From Blasia pusilla (taxonomy: Eukaryota; Marchantiophyta; Marchantiopsida; Blasiales): a DNA stretch of 64,000 bases. Location: positions 25,916,001-25,980,000 of the forward strand of contig CM114273.1 of NCBI GenBank assembly GCA_050084515.1, in the 5' to 3' direction. Under the pieces are notes generated by a model that saw only the letters and a program-made list of their open reading frames with translations, was not told the DNA's origin and searched no databases. This document shows positions 34,501 to 45,679 of this stretch, one piece after another; the stretch's first letter is position 1, and each line of letters starts with the position of its first letter. The position numbers and the translations under genes were made by a program.

Positions 34501-36340
34501 TTCAACCCGTCGGACTCCGACGGGTTGTGAGATAGTCCGTATCAAAAGTGAACATAGCAACCCGTCGGAGTCCGACAGGTTGCGCAATTGCAATGAAAGC
34601 TGCAATTTGACGAGAAAAAATTTAGCTTCCAACTTCCGAATGCAACCTGTCAGACTCCGACGAATTGCTTTCGGCCAAAAATATCAAAAAACCTCCAAAA
34701 ATAGCTTCGAGTCAAGCAACCCGTCGAACTCCGACGAGTTGCTTTGGGCCAAAAACATACTAAACCTGTGGTCAGTCGAACAACTCGTCGGAGTCCGACG
34801 AGTTGCTTTCTTCAAAAAACATCCAAAAAATGCGGCCAGTCGAGCAACTCGTCGGACTCCGACGAGTTGGTTTCTTCAAAATACATCCAAAGAATACGGC
34901 CTATCGAGCAACTCGTCGGACTCTAACGAGTTGCTTTGGGCCAAAAACATACTAAACCTGTGGTGAGTTGAACAACTCGTCGGACTCCGAAGAGTTGCTT
35001 TCGGCCAAAAACATCCTAACCCATTCATCAATCGAGCAACTCGTCGGAGTTCGACGAGTTGCATTTGGCCAAAAACATCCCAAAAATAGTGGCGACTCAA
35101 ACAACTTGTCGGAGTCCGACGGTTTGCAGCAAGAAGAATCTTACGTGTTCATGGCATGCATGGCCATCTCCACCGTCGCCATGACATGAGGGTATGGATG
35201 AAGGACCACTGCCTTCATGCAAAAATATGCCTCCAAGGAGTTTGGGCGCTCCTTTGCAAACTTTGTTCACGCCATGAACCTGTGATTTCTATCCCAGATG
35301 AAGATGCAGATTCCTCATCCAGCTGAATTCCGTCCCCTCTACTTACCTTCTGAATTCCTGATCTCTCATCCTCCAGAATGTGTCGAGCTTTTCCAAGTCC
35401 TCCTCCGTAACCAGCGCTTGGGTTCCATGCTCATCGTAAGGCTGAACATAGAACGGAGGGAAGTTGTCAACGTAGGATGCTCTCGCCGCCGATTGTTTGA
35501 GCTTCACAATATCCTCGTCAGAATGAATTTCGCGGACGTACTCCATTGTCCGCAATCGGGAGAGTGGAATTCTTGGGGCTTTGTGGCCCTCCATCAGTGC
35601 CATCTGCTTTACCACCTGTCACAATCGGGACAAGATCAGTAAGCTACACTGAATTGCCAATGAATTGCAAGATGGGCCTTCACATAATTCAAAAAACCCA
35701 TATCCTCTCTTACCCGCCAAGATTGGGTTGGTTTTTGACCAGCCAACCGCTCGAGACAAAGGCGGTGGCAAGTCCACTGGAAACTCGTCGATCCGATAGA
35801 GGTCGATTTCTTCCGCCGGGCTTGGAGACGAGGATGACCACTCTCCTGCTTCTTCAGCAATGTCCACCATCTCCACGCTGGCGGTCCTCATGACCTCATC
35901 GTCTGTCATTTGAACTTCGGCCGTTTCCGCTATATTGATTGTGTCCCCGGACTTCATCGGCGACATTTCCCGCATCTCAACACTTTCGGTTGGACGGGCA
36001 AGGCTGTCGTCAATGGCTATTTCTTTTTCCCTCCTCGCTTTAGTCAATTCTGCTCTCCTCACCGACGCGTCCAGACGCTTCTTTTCTCGCTTTTTGTCGG
36101 CGACCCTTTTCTTCAAGGCCTGCGACATCTCAGCCTCTGTGTTATGTTTATCGAGCGCTTCTTGTACACGTTTCGCAAGAAGCTCCTGGTTGTGCATCTC
36201 CGCTTCCCTTCCCTCTCCTCCATTTCTTGCTGCCTTATCTCATTTGCCAAACGAGGCCCTGGAGATGGTGACGCAAGAGTCCTAATGGACTTGGGAGTGA
36301 AGCTCCCAGACTTGTTTGCTTGAGATTTTTTCCTCGTCAT
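31568..36340 (-). pseudogene. MULE-R accessory gene with beta-class DNA methyltransferase-like C-terminus
   Basis: Exons on the minus strand: 36340 to about 35716, 35615-35145, 34334-32313 and 32079-31568, with GT-AG borders at 35144/34335 and 32312/32080. The third exon contains a 539-codon open frame (32256-33875). Near its end lie VDVLIADWPS (Asp at about residue 431, codons 32574-32585), VPLSYDQIALMFSFADAYL and FLVLSGG, the layout of motif IV and the strands after it. The last exon has a conserved MDHSYVYCFVRPEHNF segment, then LIELCSRPGDLVFDLVGLSG and NILCLEGRHELFDLC (motifs X and I). This permuted IV...X-I order is that of beta-class amino-methyltransferases. The usual (D/N/S)PP(Y/F/W) is D-W-P-S here. 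Frameshifts near 36215 and 31910 and a TAG near 33990 show decay. Residues 1 to about 400 match nothing I know. Confidence 0.65.
34384..35130. repeat. Palindrome array 3 (intron of MULE-R accessory gene)
   Basis: At least eleven palindromes, mirror image of array 2 in MULE-L. Perfect examples are 34503-34527 (CAACCCGTCGGA arms) and the near-perfect 34844-34870 (GCAACTCGTCGGA arms). Spacers carry the shared ggccaaaaacatcc motif. Confidence 0.85.
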
Positions 36341-36689
36341 TTTTCCCGGAAATGCCTCCACCTATGTCCACGATGAATCGCTTGATCAGTTGCCTTGCTG
36401 ATGTCGAGATGAGTCGCCTCGATGGGTAGCTCAAATTGTCTCGCGATCGTTTGGTCGAACTGTCTCGCTCTCGTTCCCTCGTATCGTCTCGCGATGACTC
36501 GTTGTGTGAAGCGCCCCTTGGTATCTGATCAGCTGCTGCGCAGGAGAGCAGTGGAGATCGCAAAATGAGAAATCGGAAATGAGCGATTTCTCCCCTATTT
36601 ATACTTTTCTAGCCGTTGGGCTGACCGTTGGGTCGCGTCGTCCTTCCGATGGCGACGTGCCAGCCGTTACGAAAGTCTGGACGTGAAAA

Positions 36690-37375
36690 ATGGCAACCCG
36701 TTGGCGTCCGACAGGTTGCGCGCCTCCGCCGTCCTGGGACGATAACGCGAGGTGCGCGAGCAACCCGTCGGAGACCGACAAGTTGAGCGCCTCCGCCATC
36801 TTCGGACAAGAACGCGAGGTACCCGCGCAACCCGTCAGATCGACAGGTTGTGCGCCTCCGCCGTCTTCGGACAAGAACGGGACGTATCCGCGCAACCCGT
36901 CGGAGACCGTTGGGTTGCACGCTTCCCTCATCAAGGGTTAACAACGCGGGCTTCCCGCGCAACTCGTCGGAGGCCGAGAGGTTGCACGCTTCCTTCATGT
37001 AAGCGAAACAAGGCAAGGCCCTTGTGCAACCCGTCGGAGGGCGACGGGTTGCACGCCTCGCCGTCTTTGGGCAAGAAGGTGCGGCACCCATGGAACTCGT
37101 CGGGAACAGACGGTTTGCACGCTTCCTTCATGTAAGTGTTACACCGTGAGATAATTGGGCAACCCGTCTGATGCCGACGCGTTGCAAGCCTCCGCCATCT
37201 TCGGGCAAGAAGGAGCGGTATCCGAGCAACTCGTCGGAGAGCGATGGGTTGCCCGCTTCGATCATGTTTGCGTTTCAAGGTAAGGCAGAAGCGTGCAACC
37301 CGTCCGAAGCCGACGGGTTGCAGGCTTCGCTTAGCTTGGGTTAATAGTTGAGTTACCAAGACTCCGACGGGTTCC
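36690..37375. repeat. Palindrome array 4 (MULE-R divergent promoter)
   Basis: About ten palindrome copies between the start codons of the two divergent MULE-R genes, with a period of roughly 65-75 bp. Several have drifted on one arm. Mirrors array 1 of MULE-L. Confidence 0.85.
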
Positions 37376-37539
37376 AAAAAAATGAAAGTGTGCTTCGCAA
37401 CCCACGTCTCGCTTCCCAAATCTCGAATGACATTGCAAAGAATTGAATCCATTGTGTCAGAAAATTTCACCTACCGAACTTCATCTTGTCAGTAAAACTC
37501 TGTCAGGAGTATCTGATTTCCTATTCACTATAAATTAAA

Positions 37540-37605
37540 AAATCTCATTCTCTTTCTCATTCTCATTCTCATTTTGATTTGCATTCTCATTCTCACTCTC
37601 CTCCC
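37540..37605. repeat. CATTCT-rich simple repeat before the MULE-R transposase
   Basis: A run of tctcattctcattctcatt directly upstream of the ATG at 37623. The same type of simple repeat precedes the MULE-L transposase start (23833-23882, opposite strand). It probably lies in the 5' UTR or core promoter. Confidence 0.75.
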
Positions 37606-37622
37606 ATACGAATTTTTTGGGA

Positions 37623-40600
37623 ATGGATAATTATGTGAAGCTCACTTGTGGTAGTCCTCTGGCGGCCCTTCCTCAATCAGAAATCGTTCGACCGCAAGCT
37701 CTTGAGTCTTTCATAGCAGTGGATGAAAATTTTCTCTCTGTTCGATTTCTTCTCCAAATTGGAACCATCTTTGTATCCAAGGATGTTAGGGTGGACGGTA
37801 CGGAGGACATAATAGGTGAGACAGTACAGCCAGTGATTGCAGACCGTACAGTATGGAATCTCCTACCTCTAGCAAATGGTCAATACAGAGTTTACGGCCT
37901 GCCCCTGAATTCATCTCTTTCCCAAGTAGACGGTCGAGAATTTCCTAGTGTTCCGAGCTCTATGTTTGCAACTCCTAGCTCAGTAGATCCGGCTTCGACT
38001 CCAACTTCACACGCTCGTAACAATGTTGTTCATCTTGAAGAGATTCCGGATGTTATCAACCTCAGTGGATTTGTCGGACACCAACCTGGCCCTCTGTCCG
38101 CCTACTTGTTCCTCTTGCGAGTATCAGGCAATAGTTTGCTTTCGTCTCTGGCCTTGAAAATGTTCAAGCACATTCTTGTCGATGAGCTGCCGCCCACGTA
38201 CGATGGTAATTGCATTTTTTAGTTGCCTCCACTTGCTGCTCCTGCTCAAAACAAAGATGGAGGACGCCTGAAGGGTATGGACAGAAAGTCTGATTGTCAT
38301 CGATGGTGCAGGCTTCAAAGGACTAGTGCTTCAATTCCAGATGGTCACAAAGGCATCACAAATTTGTGAACAATTGCTTGGAATCCCTGGACAGGGCGAA
38401 ATCACGGCGGCTGAGGAGAAACAACTCTAGGAAAATCTCGCCTTTCTCGCTGATCCTGAATGCTTCCGGAATTTGCTGCGTCAAATACGGGTTCTGGATG
38501 GAAAGACGGCCGAAATGGATGCCATTGCCAGAATCAAGGCCAACTCCTGATTTCCATTCATTCAGATATGGCAGTACATGGGCCAAGGAGGCGAGGGATC
38601 CAGGGTCTATGTCTTCAAAATGTCAACCACAGGTCCGTCGAGTGGCCTCGATCTTATAGATCGAATGAGGGAAGGCAAAGATCTTTACGGCAGCTAGGTA
38701 AGCTTTGATATTTGCTACAGAGTGCTGAACGAATGGTTGACAATGGGTGCTCACGTTTATGACCATGTGGAGAAGGGACTCAAAACTATATTTGTCTGTG
38801 AAGTAAAGGCAGAAGACGTTGGCAGTTTGAAGATGTGTTGGTTACTCTTATTGGAGGTGGTGAAGGAAAACAAAAGGCCACCTCCGGAAATTTATGGGTT
38901 CATGGCGGACAATGCACAACCTGGGTGGATTGCTATCCCGGAAGTTTTCTAGGGTGGAGAGGTTCAACCGGAGAGGGAAAGGTTGGATGCTTTCCATTGG
39001 CAACAGTCTGTGACCCGGTACACCAAATCTTGCATCAAGGAGAATAAGAGGACAGAGCATGTCACTCTACTCCAATGCTGCAAGGACAGCAAAACCTTGA
39101 AGCAAGCCATGGAATGCCAGGAAGAACTTCATGAGTGGTGGAGGAAGCATGCGATTGAGGGGAAGTACAAAGAGTTGTGCTCTTGGTTGAGTTGGTGGAC
39201 TGTACGTATGAGACAATGGGGAAACTGCATGCGGTAGGTGAGTTCACTATTTTGTCTTGTCAAGCTCACGCTAAGAATTGTTTGTAAAGTTGCAGCTCAA
39301 GTTGAGAAGCGTGGGAACTATAGGGATTTCAAACCGAATAAACCAAGGAAGCTGTCGGATGCGACGGGTTGCATCCAGAATTTTGGTGCAACCCGTAGAC
39401 AAGTATGCAAATCGCATGTATATAAGGCCTGCAAATAGTTCGACCCGGATGGGTTTCGGATGACTTGCACTTGGATCTTCCAGAGTGGCTACAGGTTCTT
39501 GCAACCCGTCTGAATCTGACGGGTTGCAGTAGGTGGGTTTAGGGTTGCAACACGGCGGGACCCGACGGGTCGCGGAGTCGTTCATGGGATTTCTCGGCCT
39601 TGCAGCCCGTCTGGTTCCGACGGGTTGCAGTAGGTGGGTTTAGGGTTGCAACACGTCGGGACCCGACAGGTCGCAGAGTCGTTCATGGGATGCCTCGGCC
39701 TTGCAACCCGTGTGGTTCCGACAGGTAGCTTATTTCTTTGACTCCTGAGTTATTTTCGTTCCCTTCTAACATTGCCGTCGTTGCAGGGATTGAACATTCA
39801 TGAAAATGCCCTCTGCCCCAACACAAGTGGAGCAGAAAGTGTTCATTCCTCCTGGAGGTTGTCACAAGCATGCCAACAAATTTTACTTGTGGAGGCATGC
39901 CAACAAGACCAGGCAAGAGCAATGCTACATATCTTCCTCACAAAAGGCATAACGTCGATCTACGAGCTCTATGTCAAGGCTGTGAGATCTAGTGATGAAA
40001 AATTGTATGTGGAAGCCTTCAACCGGTGCGTAGCTGGAACTCCCCTTGAGCAAGACGTACACATTGGTGGGGATATTCGTGGGCGGGTTTCAAGACGTCC
40101 CATACAGATGGTGGTAGAGCAGTCCGAGCGAGACTCGTGGAGACCATATAAGTATCTTGACTTCAGGCAGGTGAAGAGGCAGCATCGAGGAACGAATCCG
40201 GTGATTGATTTGGATGAGGAAAGTATGCCGCCCAGGTATTCGGGGACCCCGGACCCGTCCCAAATCTGTGATGGAGACCCTTCTCCAAAATCAGTGAATG
40301 TCTTATTTCAAAAGCCCTCCGTTGTTGGAAGTTCGCAACATCCTGTCACTGGGGTGGTTCAACAATATGGGATTCCGGTAATGGAGGTGGATTGCAACCT
40401 AAAACGGTGGCATATATCTCGGAGCAACCCATGATGTGGACCCACCTGCACGGCAGGATCTGATGGCATTAGGAGATCATGCGGCACTTTCCTAAATAAG
40501 AACTGTACAAGGACGGGACGACCACTGCCTGGGTTTTGGGGACTCAAAACCTGTGATCGTTTCACGAGGACCGAGGATCAATTGAAGTACTTCTTCTGCC

Positions 40601-41255
40601 CAAATGAATCTTGCACTTTCCGGAAGTCTTATCTAGCTGCCATTGGAGCTCCGAGAATACCCCCACGATTTGGCCCATCGCTGTAGGTACGAACTGCACT
40701 CAAGGCGAAGTGGACAATCTTACAAGTGCCGATTTCAGACTCGTAGACGGGGGAAGTTCGGAGCATGTTCGCATTACATAGTCCTTTGCATTTTGTATTC
40801 AACCCAAGATTGATGTCAACATGTACCCGGAGAAGGTGGATGATCTCAATCCATTATTTCTGTTTGAGTCTAGAAATGGGATGAAGAGAAACAGAGTGTG
40901 TAGGCCAACGGTGGAGAGAGCAAAGCGAATTGCATCAGCTCGGGAGGAAAAAATGGAGATCATCGCCACGAAAGATGTCCTGCATGGCAATGGAATAGGA
41001 AGGATGTATTGGGTCAGGAACAACACTGTAAATTCAAGTGTCACATGGGTGTATGTGGTGCACATCTGTTGCTTTCCCACATGTTCATGTGATGACTTTG
41101 TCCAAAGAGAGACAAGTTGAAAAAGGTATTTCCCTTGTAAGCACATGTACTATGTGTTGCTGGTAGTTTTAAGAGAGTCGGAGGTAGGAGTAGGAATCCA
41201 CCAACCAATTCTGTCCCTCAAAGAAATGCGAAGTATTTTAAACAAACCACTTTGA
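37623..41255 (+). pseudogene. MULE transposase with SWIM finger (MULE-R)
   Basis: Recognisable pieces in order: 37623-38222 (N-terminus, MDNYVKLTCGSPL); 38722-38952, with YGFMADNAQPGW, which looks like the second-Asp block of MULE DDE domains; 38983-39237 (DAFHWQQSVTRYTK); 39787-40434 (TSGAESVHSSWR, like the region around the catalytic Glu); and 40821-41255, ending with a SWIM zinc finger (CSCDDFVQR, later CKH). Introns and damage alternate: TAG at 38220-38222 (GAG in MULE-L), stops near 38944 and 41118. A palindrome-rich intron lies at about 39240-39780. As it stands it could not yield a full protein. Confidence 0.8.
39355..39730. repeat. Palindromes in an intron of the MULE-R transposase
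   Basis: Five or six copies, including 39501-39527 and two longer direct repeats of about 125 bp (cagtaggtgggtttagggtt and on) that each contain two palindromes. Splice-compatible borders surround the stretch. Confidence 0.75.
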
Positions 41256-41668
41256 GGATGCAAAATGAGGTTTTAGATTGTACTTTCATTTTTCAAGAAC
41301 CTTCACTTTTAGCTTGAACTCTATTCAGCCAAGGGAAAATGGTAGATTGTTTCCAGACCTTGGATGGAAAAAGTGATTGGTTCCACACTTATGATTCCAC
41401 TGATTTTTCAATTTTGTATATTTTGCGCAATTTGCAACCGGTCGGACTCAGATGGGTTGCCAAAATATGGAAGAGAAAAAAACAACTGTGGGACTGCTTA
41501 ATAACTGAGTAAAAAAGTGCAAAAAAATTCACACTAAAAGTTTCTTCTCTTCAACCCAACGGAAACTCTCTTAAAAAAAAATCTATTTCGGTTGAAGGTA
41601 GTTTCCTCTCTCCTCTCGCCTTTCTCCTTTCTCCTCTCTCCTCTCTTCCTCTCCTCTTACCGCACCTC

Positions 41669-41677
41669 GCGGCTTGC
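41669..41677. repeat. Probable target-site duplication of MULE-R, right
   Basis: GCGGCTTGC, seven of nine positions equal to 29611-29619. Confidence 0.5.
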
Positions 41678-42385
41678 TCATTGAAAAAAAAATCACTAAC
41701 ATTTGTAAAACAACCCGTCGGACTCCGACAGGTTGCTCCAATGTTAGGACTATAACAAAGTTCTCTGGGTTAAGCAAAGTTCTTTGGGGACGTGTTGCAC
41801 ATTGTGTCACCATACTAAGAGTAGACCAGCGGTCAAGTAGCTCTTTCTTGTTGCTGACATTGTTTCCAACCTGCTTCTTTACAGATGGACCACTCCTATG
41901 TTTACTGCTTTGTTCGGCCCGAGCATAACTTCCAAGTGTTTAAGATCCTGGATCCATGCTCCGATGGGTACAACTTCGATAGTTTATACAATTCCCCGGG
42001 AATCTACATGCAAGACGGTACCTCCTTACTAGGAGGAAGGGAAAAGTCACCAGCCCTGATGCAAACGCTCATCGAGCTCTGCTCAAGGCCGGGTGACTTG
42101 GTGTTCGACTTAGTGGGCCTTTCAGGGGCGAGTATCAGAGGTGCCTGGTAGAGTGGCAAGAACATTCCCTGCCTTGAGGGAAGGCAACAACTGTTTGACC
42201 TTTGCAAAGAGGCAAAGGTAGATTACGACATGCTAGTTGGGACGTACAACTCTCCTCCGAAGCCGAGAGCTGCGGTACCAGACCCACCATTAGTAGTGAC
42301 ACCATCGTCACTTCCCACAATTTGGAAAATCGGGAGGGAAAGGCTGACTGTAATTCTGTAAGAGCTCTCGGACGATGACAATTGA

Positions 42386-44030
42386 GTTCAAAGAACTCAA
42401 GGACCCAGCTTGACTGCAGCATTTGGAGTAGGGATTTATTTGATGACGAGGCAGAAAATTCATAGAATAGATCAAATGTACAGTTCCGAGTTTCGTTCGG
42501 ATGTAATAAAGGAGAAGATTTTTTCGAACAATGATGGTATTTGTAAAAGTTTGCTGAATATCTTTTTTGGTCTTGTCGAATGTGATCGTCTATGTACTCC
42601 GACATTTTATTTTGCAACCCGTCGGATTCCCACGGGTTGCAACTTTTCACTTTTTGACCACTGCACCTTTTTAACCACTTCCAGGCAACCTGTCGGATTC
42701 CAACAGGTTGGCTGCGTGAGTGATTGGACTCTTTCCCTGTTAGTCCAACTTTAGAGGCATTCTGGCAGGCTTCTTCACTTTGGCTCCTTCCCCTAGTGTC
42801 GTCAAACAAGGCGTAGGCTTCTTCTCTTCTCTAAGACGTGTTGGATTCCTACTACTTGTCAGATTGCCATTATGGTGTTTCCAAGGACGGAGCACATATT
42901 GATATTGGATGGGTGTCACATTGCAGAGCGTACAATCATAGACTAGATCAAATGTACATTTCCGAGCTTCCTTCAGATGTAATAAAGGACGAGATTTTTT
43001 CAAACGATAATGGTGTTTGTAAAAGTTTGCTGAATATTTTTTTTGGACTTGTCGATTGTGTTTGTCTAGCTACTCAAAATGTTTATTTTGCAACCTGTCT
43101 GATTCCGACGAGTTGCAACTTTTCACTTTTTGATCATTGCAACTTTTTAACCATTTCCAGGCAAGCTGTCGGATTCCGACAGGTTGGTTGCTTGAGTGAT
43201 CGGACTCTTTCCCTGTGAGACCAAGTTCTGAGACATTGTGGCGGGATTCTTTACTTTTGGCTCGTTCCCCTAGTATCGTCAAACCAGTCTTAGGCTTCTT
43301 TTCTTCTATAAGACATGAAGGATTCCTACTACCTGTCGGATTGCCATTTCGGATTCCCAACCAGTTGAATTTTTGTGGGTGCAGGGTGGAATGGGATCAC
43401 TTCTCAAAATCTTTCCTTTGTTATGGTGAGCTTGCTTGCAAGGGGTGCAAGCCATCTGATTCCGACGGGTTGCAAGAGTTGCAACTTGTAAAATTTTGAT
43501 GGGTTGGGAGGGGTGCAACTTCTCGGTTTATCAGATTTAGGATCTGAATGAAGGGACATTAGTTCCTCTTTACTCCAGACAGCTAACAATCTTTTGGTTT
43601 AATTATCGTCTCCTGTGTTCACATTTCACAAAGTTGGTCTTGATTTGAACCTTTCATTGAGATGAGATTGCTACTTCTGGTCAAATTATTTGCCAATGGT
43701 CCTCCAACAAAAATACCCCTGGGCACATCTTACTGTAGATTGAGACAGGCAATGTGAAGAAACTTAGGCTCACATGGAGAGTGATGAAAAATATTTGTAG
43801 TGGTCTTATGATGTCTACTTGTTTTTCTCCCCCTAGAAAAAGGAGGTTTCTTTAGGCCCGAATGTGGACCACTACCTACTCTCTTCTAAAGATTTCATGA
43901 ATTTTAAAGCAAACAAAAATTTCAAATATGTCAAAAAGTTTTAAAGAGAGGAGGCAAATTTGGCCCTTTTTTTTTAAGAGAGACTCTCCTCTCTTCCTCT
44001 CGTCTCTTCCTCTCTCCTGCCAGAATACCA
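42386..44030. other. Non-coding right arm of MULE-L
   Basis: Contains single palindromes near 42614, 42684, 43089 and 43158 and related sequence near 43447. The stretch repeats itself: 42470-42760 and 42945-43230 are similar direct copies. It ends in the CTCTCTTCCTCTC-rich terminus. Confidence 0.6.
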
Positions 44031-44036
44031 TCCCTC

Positions 44037-44046
44037 GGTCCAACAC
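44037..44046. repeat. Target-site duplication of MULE-L, right
   Basis: GGTCCAACAC, identical to 21883-21892. Confidence 0.8.
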
Positions 44047-45679
44047 ATCCAACGTCTTCCTACAGAGGTGCAAGTCATGATATGTAGCTTACATGCACGC
44101 CACTATTGGTATTGGACTTGGCATGAATGAGTAGAGAATTGGCGCTTTCATATGAAAGCGCGACATCTATATGTTACCTTCTCCGATTTTGTATGTAGGC
44201 ATGAGGATCGCTATTCCATCATTCTATGGGTGATGATGGGTGTTGTAGACATCATTACCGTTCATCTTTGCCATGGTTCAGATGGCTTAGTTCTTGGTGA
44301 GGATTCCTCACGAAGTCTAAGGAAGGCATTGACTCTTATCCATGCTGCTATTTTCTATTATGGAAAAGCATGTAGTGTCAGGTTTGAGTACTCATCTATG
44401 AGGATGGGGAGACTACCTGGCGAGAGGATATGCATGGCGACAAGTTTTCGTAGGGAGAACCTTAGTGGTAGAATTTGCCCTTATTGTGCTCATTTTTGTT
44501 GTGGCCCTATTTGGTGGTGTTGTGGTATAGCAGCTTGGTAGGTCTACTCGTTTGAAGACAATTTTGTGATTTGAAGAGGGACTTGACACTGGTAACAGTA
44601 TTTAGGCCAACCAGGAGGTTTTGAATTTTGCATCTAGGTTTTTTGTTGAAGAATTATGAGTGAGCTAGACCATATTGTTAACATAAGGTTAGAATTTTGG
44701 ATCTCTTAGCTCTTTTCTAAACTAGGTTTTTTCATATTAGTGAGGCTATGATCTTTAATATAACATTTTTCAAATAATTGTAAAGAACTTCTAACCTACA
44801 TGATTAGTTCAATGGGTATGCATGCATGTACAAATTGTAGTTGTTCAATGTTATAGTAGGTCAAGTCTATTGTCATGTTAAAAATGGTGGATTTTATGGA
44901 ACAGTAATATTAACAATGTACAAAGAGCATGCCATCGCATCATTTCACATGGTGTAGATATTAATGAAAGGGTGTAAGAGCCAAAGTAGTTTAATCACAT
45001 ACATTCATATCCATTGAAAAGATAGTATGAACCCTTAGAAATATAATTTAAAAAATAACCATTCTGCATTATACATGATACCCATTGTTGATCAACCTAA
45101 AACGCATAAGCAAGGAAAACAAAATTAATCACCACTCATTCCATTTGACCTTTCATAGGTTCAGATAGGACCCTTTCTGTACATGAGATGAATTATATTA
45201 TACCAATGAATTAAGACTGTTCACATTTTACAAAGATAAATAGAATCCTACACTGTTTGTATGCTGAGATCGATTTATGTTAGTTCATAACTACGTGAGA
45301 TCTTAAGAAGCAACTATAGTGGGTAGGATCAATAATATGAGAATAATAATCAATGTATGCCTTTTTATGTTATAAAGGTGGGATATGTGAGTCGGGTGTT
45401 TGCGTTCAACCTATATCAGATAGGTAAAATAGATAGAGAGGAGGCTTGATTCTCAAAAGAAGAGAGAATATTGATATAAGAAGGTACGCTCATATTTACA
45501 CGGCAATTGCTGATTTGCAATGAAATAATCATGCAACAAGAATCAGAGTACTATGTATGCTTATGTTAGGGTGTGATCTACAAATTTAATATCCAACGCA
45601 TGTTTGTTTCATTTATTTATTTTTGCTCTTATTAACTCGCTGTAGGGGCTATAATACCACAAAGAACTACTTGCGTACG
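44047..45679 (+). other. CACTA internal sequence upstream of the transposase
   Basis: AT-rich DNA with no supported gene. An open frame at 44152-44541 is Cys-rich but unfamiliar. A perfect 20-bp palindrome, GCGCTTTCATATGAAAGCGC, lies at 44142-44161. Confidence 0.4.

Larger units (their letters stand above)
29620..41668 (-). mobile_element. Mutator-like element MULE-R, nested in MULE-L in opposite orientation
   Basis: About 12.05 kb with both termini present. The left end (GGGGGCTGGTATTCTGGCAGG, then a GGAAGAGAGG-rich tract) matches the right end of MULE-L in reverse complement. The right end (reverse complement GAGGTGCGGTAAGAGG) matches the left end of MULE-L. It holds a transposase gene (plus strand, 37623-41255), a divergent accessory gene (minus strand, 36340-31568) and a non-coding left arm. 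It is the fullest copy in the window and serves as reference for the family. Confidence 0.8.
25284..42385 (+). pseudogene. MULE-L accessory gene: coiled-coil N-terminus, unknown middle, beta-class DNA methyltransferase-like C-terminus
   Basis: Exons approximately 25284-25940, 26010-26481, 27268-29314 and 41885-42385; MULE-R lies in the last intron. The N-terminus (MTRKKSQANK) is Lys/Glu-rich and coiled-coil-like. The middle is unfamiliar, with a basic linker (about 28560-28800). The third exon ends with a segment containing VTDLPS at the motif IV position (29042-29053), then VPLTYDQIALLFSF and LVLTG. The last exon begins MDHSYVYCFVRPEHNFQ and carries LIELCSRPGDLVFDLVGLSG, the X-I region of beta-class N6A/N4C DNA methyltransferases. 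Stops and frameshifts occur (TAA near 27728, TAA near 28218, TAG at about 42149). Splice donors and acceptors match MULE-R. Confidence 0.65.
21893..44036 (+). mobile_element. Mutator-like element MULE-L, split by nested MULE-R
   Basis: Bounded by a perfect 10-bp repeat. The left terminus reads GAGGTGCGATAAGAGG; the right terminus, in reverse complement, reads GAGGGATGGTATTCTGG. Both lead into GGAGAGGAAGAGAGG-type purine tracts. Contents from left: an internally deleted SWIM transposase on the minus strand, an array of palindromes, then a plus-strand multi-exon gene whose last intron holds MULE-R (29620-41668), then its last exon and a non-coding right arm with palindromes. Without MULE-R the element is about 10.1 kb. 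Confidence 0.8.

Noticed and set aside
21893-44036. A single 22-kb inverted duplication (left half mirrored by right half)
   Set aside because: The halves do mirror each other, but complete element termini inside (29620 and 41668) and direct repeats at both insertion boundaries fit a nested same-family insertion better. The transposase is internally deleted in one copy only.
44152-44541. Cys-rich open frame as a gene
   Set aside because: No domain is recognised, codon composition is weak, and it begins inside a palindrome within CACTA DNA.
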